Below, one piece after another: positions 43,642 to 50,699 of a stretch of 64,000 nucleotides of DNA. The stretch lies in NCBI RefSeq assembly GCF_009857445.1, contig NZ_WWCN01000007.1:186001-250000 (forward strand), written 5' to 3'. This stretch comes from Duganella flavida. GTDB taxonomy: Bacteria; Pseudomonadota; Gammaproteobacteria; Burkholderiales; Burkholderiaceae_D. The notes under the pieces were generated by a model. The model was not told the DNA's origin and ran no database searches. It was given only the letters and a program-made list of their open reading frames with translations. The translations under genes were made by a program, and so were the position numbers. The first letter of the stretch is position 1; the number at the start of each line of letters is the position of its first letter.

Positions 43642-45795
43642 ATGAAAAAATCCCTTCTCGTGCTCGCCATCCTGAGCACCGCTGCCTATGCCGACGAAGG
43701 CATGTGGATGCCACAACAGCTGCCACAAGTAGCCAAGCAACTGAAAGCCGCCGGCCTGAAACTGGATCCTGCCAACCTGACCAAGCTGACCGAGTTCCCG
43801 ATGGGCGCCATCGTCAGCCTGGGCGGTTGCTCGGCGTCGTTCGTGTCGCCGCAAGGCCTGGTTGCCACCAACCACCACTGCGTGTACGGCAGCGTGGCGC
43901 ACAACTCGACGCCGGAACGCAACCTGCTGGCCAACGGCTTCCTGGCGCATAACTTCGGCGAAGAACTGCCAGCTGCACCGGGCAGCCGCATCTACGTCAC
44001 CAAGGCGGTGACCGATGTGAGCAAGCAGATCATCACCCCGGCTGTGGCCAAGCTGAGCGGCAAAGCCCGCAGCGACGCTATCGAGAAGAACCAGAAGGCG
44101 CTGCAGACCGACTGCGAAAAAGACGCGGGTCACCGCTGCACCGTGTCGTCCTACTACGGCGGCCTGGAGTTCTACCTGATCAAGCAACTGGAAATCCGCG
44201 ACGTGCGCCTGGTGCACGCGCCGCCTGAAGGCGTGGGCAAATTCGGCGGCGACACCGACAACTGGATGTGGCCGCGCCACACCGGCGACTACGGTTTCTA
44301 CCGCGCCTACGTCAGCAAGGACGGCAAGGCTGCCGACTTCAGCAAAGACAACGTGCCTTACGTGCCGCAGCACTACCTGAAGCTGGCCAAGGAAGGCGTG
44401 AAGGAAGGCGACTTCATCATGGTGCTGGGCTACCCGGGCCGCACCAACCGCCACCGCCTGCCGTCGGAAGTGGCATTCACCTTTGACTGGAGCTATCCAG
44501 CGTTCGTCAAGCAATCGGCCGAGAACCTGGCCATCATTGCCGACACCACCAAGGACAACAAGGACACCGCGCTGAAGTATGCATCGCAAGTGGCCAGCAT
44601 CAACAACTACTACAAGAACCGTCAGGGCATGCTGGACTCCTACGCCGGCAGCGATGTGCTGTCGCGTAAAACCAGCGAGCACGAAGCGCTGAAGCAGTGG
44701 ATCAACGCCGATGCCAAGCGCAAGGCAGAGTACGCCGGCGATATCGAAGCGGTGGAAAAACTGATCGCCCAGCGCGATGCCGACACCAAACACGAGTTCT
44801 ACTTCCTGTCGTCCAAACCGCGCCTGCTGAACACGGCACGTACGCTGTACCGCCTGGCCAACGAAAGCGCCAAGCCGGATGCCGAACGCAAGTCGGGCTT
44901 CCAGCAGCGTGATGTACCACGTATCAAATCGGCAGTCGATGCGCTGGTGCGCAACTACGACGAGAAGGTCGATAAGGCGCTGGTGCTGAACAGCCTGTCC
45001 AAATACGCAGCACAGCCGTCTGCGCAGCGCAACGCGGCGTTTGACGCGGTGGTGGGCATCAAGGACGGCATGGGCAAGGCCGACCTGCAAGCGGCGCTGG
45101 ACAAGCTGTACGCAGGCAGCAAGCTGGGCGACGCAGCCGAGCGCAAGGCATGGCTGGAGCGCAAGCCGGAAGAGTTCAAAGCCAGCGACGACGCCTTCAT
45201 CAAGGCCGCCGTGGCGCTGTACGAGCCGGACCTGAAATCGGAAGCGGAAGAGGAAGAGCTGGGTGGCAAGCTGCAACAAGCTTACGCCAACTACATGAAG
45301 GCCAAGATCGCCTACATGCACAGCAAAGGCCAGGCCGTTTATCCTGATGCCAACAGCACTCTGCGCGTGACCTTCGGCAAAATCGCCGGCCGCGAACCGG
45401 GTTCGGACGGCACCAACTGGAAGGCCTTCACCACCGTGGCTGGCGTTGCCGCCAAAGCCACCGGCCAGGGCGAATTCAACGCCCCTGCTGCGCAGCTGAA
45501 AGCGATCAAGGACAAGGACTTCGGCAAGTATGTTGATCCGGTGCTGAAGTCGGTACCGGTGGCTTACCTGGCGACGCTGGACATCACCGGCGGCAACTCC
45601 GGCTCGGCGGCGCTGAACAGCAAAGGCGAATGGATCGGCCTGGCGTTTGACGGCACCTTGGACTCCATCATCTCCGACTGGGATTTCAACAAAGCCATGA
45701 CCCGCGACATTCAAGTCGACCTGCGCTACATCTTGTGGAACATGAAACACGTCGACCACGCCGACAACCTGCTGAAAGAAATGAACGCTGAATAA
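43642..45795 (+). CDS. S46-family dipeptidyl-peptidase (DPP7/DPP11 type)
   Basis: Exported serine peptidase (717 aa) with signal peptide ending AAYA. The catalytic triad is visible as His in TNHHC (about residue 79), Asp in the GGDTDNWMWPRHTGD segment, and Ser in GGNSGSA (about residue 653). The specificity residue that is Arg in DPP11 (acidic P1) corresponds to Gly in LAFDGTLDS, pointing to DPP7-like preference for hydrophobic P1. It releases dipeptides from oligopeptides in the periplasm. Monocistronic, with its own terminator at 45814. Confidence 0.92.
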   Translation: MKKSLLVLAILSTAAYADEGMWMPQQLPQVAKQLKAAGLKLDPANLTKLTEFPMGAIVSLGGCSASFVSPQGLVATNHHCVYGSVAHNSTPERNLLANGFLAHNFGEELPAAPGSRIYVTKAVTDVSKQIITPAVAKLSGKARSDAIEKNQKALQTDCEKDAGHRCTVSSYYGGLEFYLIKQLEIRDVRLVHAPPEGVGKFGGDTDNWMWPRHTGDYGFYRAYVSKDGKAADFSKDNVPYVPQHYLKLAKEGVKEGDFIMVLGYPGRTNRHRLPSEVAFTFDWSYPAFVKQSAENLAIIADTTKDNKDTALKYASQVASINNYYKNRQGMLDSYAGSDVLSRKTSEHEALKQWINADAKRKAEYAGDIEAVEKLIAQRDADTKHEFYFLSSKPRLLNTARTLYRLANESAKPDAERKSGFQQRDVPRIKSAVDALVRNYDEKVDKALVLNSLSKYAAQPSAQRNAAFDAVVGIKDGMGKADLQAALDKLYAGSKLGDAAERKAWLERKPEEFKASDDAFIKAAVALYEPDLKSEAEEEELGGKLQQAYANYMKAKIAYMHSKGQAVYPDANSTLRVTFGKIAGREPGSDGTNWKAFTTVAGVAAKATGQGEFNAPAAQLKAIKDKDFGKYVDPVLKSVPVAYLATLDITGGNSGSAALNSKGEWIGLAFDGTLDSIISDWDFNKAMTRDIQVDLRYILWNMKHVDHADNLLKEMNAE

Positions 45796-45813
45796 GCGCT
45801 AACCCTGACAGCC

Positions 45814-45850
45814 AAAGCCACGCTCCGGAAACACAGCGTGGCTTTTTCTT
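45814..45850 (+). terminator. Intrinsic terminator of the S46 peptidase gene
   Basis: AAAGCCACGCT (45814-45824) pairs perfectly with AGCGTGGCTTT (45835-45845) around a 10-nt loop, followed by TTTTCTTT. Confidence 0.9.
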
Positions 45851-45878
45851 TGACCAACAGATGCTTCGAGGAAAAATG

Positions 45879-46682
45879 CTACGCTGTGGGCGCCGCTTTA
45901 GGCATCCGAGCCCAATCGACAAAAGCGGCAATGATCTTCGATGTTTTCTCTAACATTTCAAGACGCAACTCATGGCTTATGGATGAACCTCCCCCATGCC
46001 GATTTCCGGTTGCCAATGGCCGAATAATATCCTTCACATAAGCTCGCGTATCTTCCGCAACTGGCAGTGCTTCCCAAAGGCGGTTCCAAGTTTGTGCTTC
46101 TTTGCCTTGTTCATCTACTACGAATACCTGTCGCAAATCTTCGACTACACGGTAACAAAAAAATGCAGTGTCCTCGTGAGATCGAATTGCCTCTCTATAG
46201 TCTGCAAGTGCTCGTCGATATTGAAGTTGGTAATCCCTCGGAACGGTAAGAAGCCTTTCAAAGACACTTTGAATATTCTCATCAGAATATGGAATTGGCC
46301 TAAAGTCTGCGGGCTTGACGCCATAGACAACATGGAGCCCTCCTGCACTTGAAACCTGAGTTACTTCTATGTCGTATCCACAAGTCAGCAGGAACCCCAA
46401 ACAATCAACAATCATCCTGCACATTCCTTCGCACTCATGAGCCAAGGCTTGCAGGTCTGCGATTTCTTCTCTCGAATGCACAACTATACTTATCTGCGAA
46501 CAAATCACCGCAACAACAACCACAGAGCCTTCAGGAATTGCTCTTCCAGGAAGAATTTTTAAGACAACGGATTTCGGCAGATTGACATTCGCTCGCTCTG
46601 GCAAGACTTTACCGCTCAATACGTATATTTCAGCTCCGCTGAGATCTCCTGCAGTCCTCAACTACTCTAAATTTTTATCCAT
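45879..46682 (-). CDS. Uncharacterised protein with an in-frame amber codon near the start
   Basis: I do not recognise this protein. From the ATG at 46682 the frame reads MDKNLE, then TAG (46662-46664), then TTG and 259 further codons. Translation may restart at the TTG (260 aa), or the gene may be newly broken by one CAG-to-TAG change. The body is soluble and mostly helical at the C-terminal end, with no signal peptide or clear motif; RALADYREAIRSHEDTAFFCYRVVEDLR suggests a helical domain (segment near residue 155). Base composition is clearly lower in GC than its neighbours, suggesting acquisition. Confidence 0.55.
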
Positions 46683-46946
46683 ATTTTCCCATTCTGGTTT
46701 CCACGTTGAAGATTTAGTGTCTTTACTTACTGCGCAATGGACGGATTGAACTCAGAATATCTGATGAACTTTGCCACCGACAAGGGAAATTGCCTGTGTG
46801 CAGTCGCTATCTCAGCACTTAAAGAAGCCTATCCTTTATTTCTCTCCTGCTGTTGATGCAACCGTATTTGCCTGTCGCGATGCCTAGTTAAGATTGGAAT
46901 TCGGACAAATCCAATTGCAAGCCGTCGTCAACAGGGACATACTCAA
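46683..46946. other. AT-rich gap without a recognisable gene
   Basis: This 264-nt stretch between the amber-containing gene and the RelE-like toxin is AT-rich. It probably contains the promoters of both flanking genes. I see no convincing repeat, RNA gene or ORF in it. Confidence 0.5.
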
Positions 46947-47294
46947 ATGCACGCGGTCTTTTGGGAGCTGCCGTCGTTTGCTCGGCATCGTGAACGCTAC
47001 CTCAATGATGATGAGTACCGGGTATTGCAAATCGAGATGATGAGCAATCCGACTGCCGGCGCTGTCATTCCCGGTAGCGGTGGTCTGCGCAAACTGCGGC
47101 ACGTGCATGCGGCGAAGAGCAGAGGAAAGCGCGGTGGCATCCGCGTCATTTATTTCTGGCGCCTGTCTGAGCATGAGTTCTGGCTATTCGCCATCTATGG
47201 CAAAGACCAAGCAATGGATCTGACACCAGAGCAGTTACAGATTCTGCGCTGGAGGCTAAAAGCCGAACTAGGGCAGCGAGGAGTTGAGTCATGA
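46947..47294 (+). CDS. RelE/HigB-2-like toxin
   Basis: Type II toxin (115 aa) of the RelE/ParE superfamily, closest in pattern to HigB2/YgiU-type ribosome-dependent mRNA interferases paired with NadS/HigA2 antitoxins. Typical segments are NPTAGAVIPGSGGLRKLR, GKRGGIRVIYFWR and FAIYGKDQAMDLT. Length and domain look complete, so the protein should fold. The antitoxin start overlaps by ATGA, the usual toxin-first order. Confidence 0.85.
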   Translation: MHAVFWELPSFARHRERYLNDDEYRVLQIEMMSNPTAGAVIPGSGGLRKLRHVHAAKSRGKRGGIRVIYFWRLSEHEFWLFAIYGKDQAMDLTPEQLQILRWRLKAELGQRGVES

Positions 47295-47491
47295 GAAAGC
47301 GCAATCTGTTTGACGAATTAATGGAAGGGTTCGATGCAGTGGAGGCTGAACGCGAGGGCAAGGGGCGTATCAAGAAGGTGCGTGCTGAGCTCGCTGACGA
47401 ATCCCCCGTGCAAGAAGAATCGGGTACATTAGCAGTTCCCTCAACCAGCCCGAAGGAGATGTCATGCCCGCGAAGAAAATCGCCGTTGTGA
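47291..47491 (+). CDS. Truncated NadS/HigA2-type antitoxin without helix-turn-helix
   Basis: A 66-residue remnant. Residues 1-40 (MRKRNLFDELMEGFDAVE and on) match the disordered N-terminal arm of NadS/HigA2 antitoxins, which normally run to about 100 residues with a C-terminal HTH. After about residue 40 the family similarity stops, and the frame runs through the ribosome binding site and start of the next gene (47464). The DNA-binding and dimerisation half is gone. In HigA2 of Vibrio the N-terminal arm is the toxin-wrapping part, so neutralisation could survive while autoregulation is lost (inference). Confidence 0.7.
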   Translation: MRKRNLFDELMEGFDAVEAEREGKGRIKKVRAELADESPVQEESGTLAVPSTSPKEMSCPRRKSPL

Positions 47492-48030
47492 TCGGCAGCT
47501 TGCGCAAGGATTCGATTAACCGGAAGTTCGCCCACGAAATCATCGCACTGGCGCCGCCGTCGCTGACGTTTGAAATCGTTGAAATCGGCGAGTTGGCCAT
47601 CTATAACCAGGACCTGGAAGAGAACGGCGCGGTAGCGCCGCAGGCGTGGACGCAGTTCCGCCAGCGCATCAAGGACGTCGACGGTGTGCTGTTCTTCACG
47701 CCGGAATACAACCGTTCCACCCCAGCAGCGCTGAAGAACGCTATCGACGTCGGCTCCCGTCCTTACGGCGCCAGCGTGTGGAGCGGTAAGCCGGCTGCCA
47801 TCGTCAGCGTGTCGCCTGGCGCGACTGGCGGCTTCGGCGCCAACCATCACCTGCGCCAGTCGATGGTGTTTCTCGACATGCCACTGCTGCAGCAACCGGA
47901 AGCCTACATCGGCGGCGCCGCCAACCTGCTCACCCCAGACGGCAAGATCAACAACGACGGCACCAAGCAGTTTCTGAAAAAATTCATCGACACTTATGCA
48001 GCATGGGTCGAGACCACAGGTAAAAAATAA
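47464..48030 (+). CDS. NADPH-dependent FMN reductase (chromate/quinone reductase-like)
   Basis: Flavodoxin-like NAD(P)H:FMN oxidoreductase (188 aa). The FMN phosphate loop GSLRKDSINRKFA is near the N-terminus and the family signature TPEYNRSTPAALKNAID is complete. AGGAG lies 6 nt before the ATG. Relatives reduce quinones, azo compounds or chromate and could also supply reduced FMN to luciferase-like monooxygenases. Its 5' end overlaps the truncated antitoxin, so the deletion there may have changed its promoter. Confidence 0.88.
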   Translation: MPAKKIAVVIGSLRKDSINRKFAHEIIALAPPSLTFEIVEIGELAIYNQDLEENGAVAPQAWTQFRQRIKDVDGVLFFTPEYNRSTPAALKNAIDVGSRPYGASVWSGKPAAIVSVSPGATGGFGANHHLRQSMVFLDMPLLQQPEAYIGGAANLLTPDGKINNDGTKQFLKKFIDTYAAWVETTGKK

Positions 48031-48747
48031 TCAGCGCTTGTCCGCCGTAAAGGCATAGCCGGCCGCCGTCAACACGGCCGGCACATCCTTCAGCGGCGCG
48101 CCGCGATTCAGCGCCAACAAGCGCGGTGCACCACGTGCCGGCACCAGGGCCAGGTCCGCCCCCGGCAAACGCTGCGCCAGCGCCGCCGCCTCATCTTCCG
48201 CGCAACTGACGTAGACGCGGTACGACGAGCGGCTGTTGCCCAGCTCCAGCATGAAGCCCGCCACGCCACGCGTACCCTGGGCACCGGCCATCGCCGTCAC
48301 CCGCAGCTTGGTGTTGGCCTTGCGCAGGTCCAGCGTTTCCCATGCCGCCATCGGGTACAGCTGCATGCCCTTGGACGAGATGGTCTCGCCAGGCGCCAGC
48401 GGAACAATCGCTGGCCGCCCCGGTGGCTTCATCAAAGGCCCAAGGCCGAAGAAGTGCCCAGCAGTCGGTGGCGTCACCAACACCAGGTCGGCCTCCGGCC
48501 AGTTCCGTGCCTCCTCGTCGCTGTAAGACTGGGTATCGGCGTCCACTGTCAAGACACTCAGTCCCTGGAAGCGTACTAACGCCATGCCGCGCCCCGCTAG
48601 CTGCACCCTCCCGCGCGCCATGCCCTCGGTGCTACCGCCCTGGCTGCGCAACTCGATCACATAGCGCGGCCCGATCTGCGCCACACCCCAACTGCAGGCC
48701 AGCGCCAGCACCGCCACCACAACCACCGCCCGCACGCCATATCCCAT
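48031..48747 (-). CDS. Exported metallo-beta-lactamase-fold-like protein without metal ligands
   Basis: A 238-aa protein with an N-terminal signal or membrane anchor (VVVVAVLALACSWGVAQ). The order of segments (LTVDADTQSYSDEE, ADLVLVTPPTAGHFFGLG) resembles the MBL-fold hydrolase pattern, but the HxHxDH motif reads TPPTAGH, so zinc binding is improbable. I chose the ATG at 48747 because AGGAG lies 6 nt upstream; ATGs at 48768 and further out have weaker context. Function unknown; a pseudoenzyme or binding role is possible. Convergent with the FMN reductase with no gap. Confidence 0.6.
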   Translation of the reverse strand: MGYGVRAVVVVAVLALACSWGVAQIGPRYVIELRSQGGSTEGMARGRVQLAGRGMALVRFQGLSVLTVDADTQSYSDEEARNWPEADLVLVTPPTAGHFFGLGPLMKPPGRPAIVPLAPGETISSKGMQLYPMAAWETLDLRKANTKLRVTAMAGAQGTRGVAGFMLELGNSRSSYRVYVSCAEDEAAALAQRLPGADLALVPARGAPRLLALNRGAPLKDVPAVLTAAGYAFTADKR

Positions 48748-48920
48748 GCTGCTCTCCTGGCTGATCATCACCCCGCCAGTAAAACACCATCCGCTTCGAT
48801 TTTCCTTGAGGCAACACAAACCCTGTCCCTCAAGCGCTCAAAAAACGGGCACGATGATACAATTCTGCCGGGCTTATCCAGCCCAGCCTCCCTACAACAC
48901 CCCCTGAGATCCAGACGACC

Positions 48921-50609
48921 ATGCACCCAGAGATGCCGACGCCTTATGAAAAAGGCAATCAAAACCAGACCACCACGTGGAGCGAATGCATCGCCTTCTA
49001 CGAAGCACTGGCGCAGCACTTCCCGCAAGTGCTGCGGTTTGAACAGATCGGCACCTCCGACGGTGGCATTCCCGTCCACGCTGGCGTCGTCAGCGCCGAT
49101 GGCGTGCATGACCGCGCCCAGATCAAGGCTGAAGGCCGCACCGTCTTCTTCAACAACAACGGCATCCACCCCGGCGAACCCGAAGGCGTGGATGCCTGCA
49201 TGGCCATCGTGCGCGATCTGTGCTTCGATCCCGCCAAGCTCGCTGCACTGGGCAAGACCGTGCTGCTGTTCGTCCCGCTGTACAACGTCGACGGCGCACT
49301 GAACCGCGCCAACACCTCGCGCGTGAACCAGGACGGCCCGGAGCAATTCGGCTTCCGTGGCAATAGCCGCCACCTCGACCTGAACCGCGACTTCGTCAAA
49401 TGCGATACGCTCAACGCCCGCCTGTTCAATCAACTGCTGACCAGCTGGGATCCGGACGTGATGGTAGACACCCACACCTCCAACGGTGCCGACTATCCGT
49501 ACACCATGACCCTGATCCACACGCAGGCGGACAAGCTGGGCTACGGCCTCGGCCCCTTCCTGCGCGAGACCATGCTACCGCACATTTACAAGGAGATGGA
49601 TGCCAAAGGCTGGCCAACCTGCCCCTACGTCAATCCAGTGCAGGACACGCCGGACGACGGCATCGCCGAATTCCTTGAAGTGCCGCGCTTCTCGACCGGC
49701 TTCGCCGCCCTGCACCATGTGATCGGCTTCATGCCGGAGACGCACATGCTCAAGCCGTTCAAGGACCGCTACGATTCGATGCGCGCGCTGCTGGACGTGA
49801 CCATGGCTTTCACCACCTCGCACGGCGAACAAATCAAGCAGCTGCGCGCCGACGCCAAAGAGCAGGCCGCCAACGCCACCGAATGGACCGTGGCATGGAA
49901 GATGGACGAATCCAATCCATCCACCTTCCGCTTCAAAGGCTATGAAGCAAAGCGCAGCCCTTCGCTGCTGGGCGACTATCAGCGCCTGTCCTACGACCGC
50001 AGCAAACCGTGGGAAAAGGACATCGCCTACTACAACAGCTTCGTGCCGGCAGCCACCGTGCGCGCACCGAAAGGCTACATCGTGCCGCAAGCGTGGCGCG
50101 AAGCCATCGAGCGCCTGCAATGGAACGGCGTCGACATGGCCCGCTTCGATGAAGCCTCCACCGTGGAAGCGCAGTACTATCACATCGCCTCCGTGACCTC
50201 GCGCCCGACCGCCTACGAAGGCCATATGTACCACGACGACGTGCAGCTGGAGGCGCGCACCGGCAGCTTCACCGTGCAGCCTGGCGACTACTTCATCCCG
50301 CTCAAGCAGGCCAACGCCCGCTACGCCGTCGAGACGCTGGAACCGCAAGGCCACGACTCATTCTTCCGCTGGGGCTTCTTCAACAGCGTACTGGAGAAAA
50401 AAGAGAACTTCTCCGACTACGTGTTCGAAGATCTGGCGCTGGAGATGCTGCAAACCGAACCTGAACTGAAAGCGAAGTTCGACGCATGGAAGGCCGCCAA
50501 TCCGGCACTGCTGTCGGACCAGGAAGCAGTACTCGGCTTCATCTTCGCCAACGGCAAGCGCCACGAAGAACCTGAATGGCGCCGCTATCCGGTGCTGTCG
50601 GTCTTCTAA
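48921..50609 (+). CDS. M14-family zinc carboxypeptidase-like metallopeptidase
   Basis: Peptidase of the M14 (carboxypeptidase A/succinylglutamate desuccinylase-like) fold, 562 aa. Zinc ligands fit HPGEPEG (His and Glu) and VDTHTSNG (His); LDLNRDFVK contains the conserved substrate-binding Asn-Arg. A roughly 200-residue C-terminal domain follows the catalytic part. No signal peptide is visible, so it is likely cytosolic. Monocistronic. Substrate unknown. Confidence 0.85.
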   Translation: MHPEMPTPYEKGNQNQTTTWSECIAFYEALAQHFPQVLRFEQIGTSDGGIPVHAGVVSADGVHDRAQIKAEGRTVFFNNNGIHPGEPEGVDACMAIVRDLCFDPAKLAALGKTVLLFVPLYNVDGALNRANTSRVNQDGPEQFGFRGNSRHLDLNRDFVKCDTLNARLFNQLLTSWDPDVMVDTHTSNGADYPYTMTLIHTQADKLGYGLGPFLRETMLPHIYKEMDAKGWPTCPYVNPVQDTPDDGIAEFLEVPRFSTGFAALHHVIGFMPETHMLKPFKDRYDSMRALLDVTMAFTTSHGEQIKQLRADAKEQAANATEWTVAWKMDESNPSTFRFKGYEAKRSPSLLGDYQRLSYDRSKPWEKDIAYYNSFVPAATVRAPKGYIVPQAWREAIERLQWNGVDMARFDEASTVEAQYYHIASVTSRPTAYEGHMYHDDVQLEARTGSFTVQPGDYFIPLKQANARYAVETLEPQGHDSFFRWGFFNSVLEKKENFSDYVFEDLALEMLQTEPELKAKFDAWKAANPALLSDQEAVLGFIFANGKRHEEPEWRRYPVLSVF

Positions 50610-50642
50610 AAAAATTTAAGTAGTAGTTTCTGCGTTACTCAT

Positions 50643-50675
50643 CATGCGCACCGTGGCGATCCTGCGGTGCGCATG
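50643..50675. promoter_or_regulatory. 11-bp perfect inverted repeat upstream of the FUSC gene
   Basis: CATGCGCACCG (50643-50653) and CGGTGCGCATG (50665-50675) are perfect arms around an 11-nt spacer, 25 nt before the FUSC start and 34 nt after the M14 peptidase stop. It could be an operator or a leader hairpin; no T-run follows, so a terminator is unlikely. Confidence 0.5.
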
Positions 50676-50699
50676 CAAGCTGCCCACAAGGCCATAGCC

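Noticed and set aside
43447..45759. 770-codon open frame antisense to the S46 peptidase
   Set aside because: The sense frame has signal peptide and catalytic triad; the antisense frame is a GC-bias shadow.
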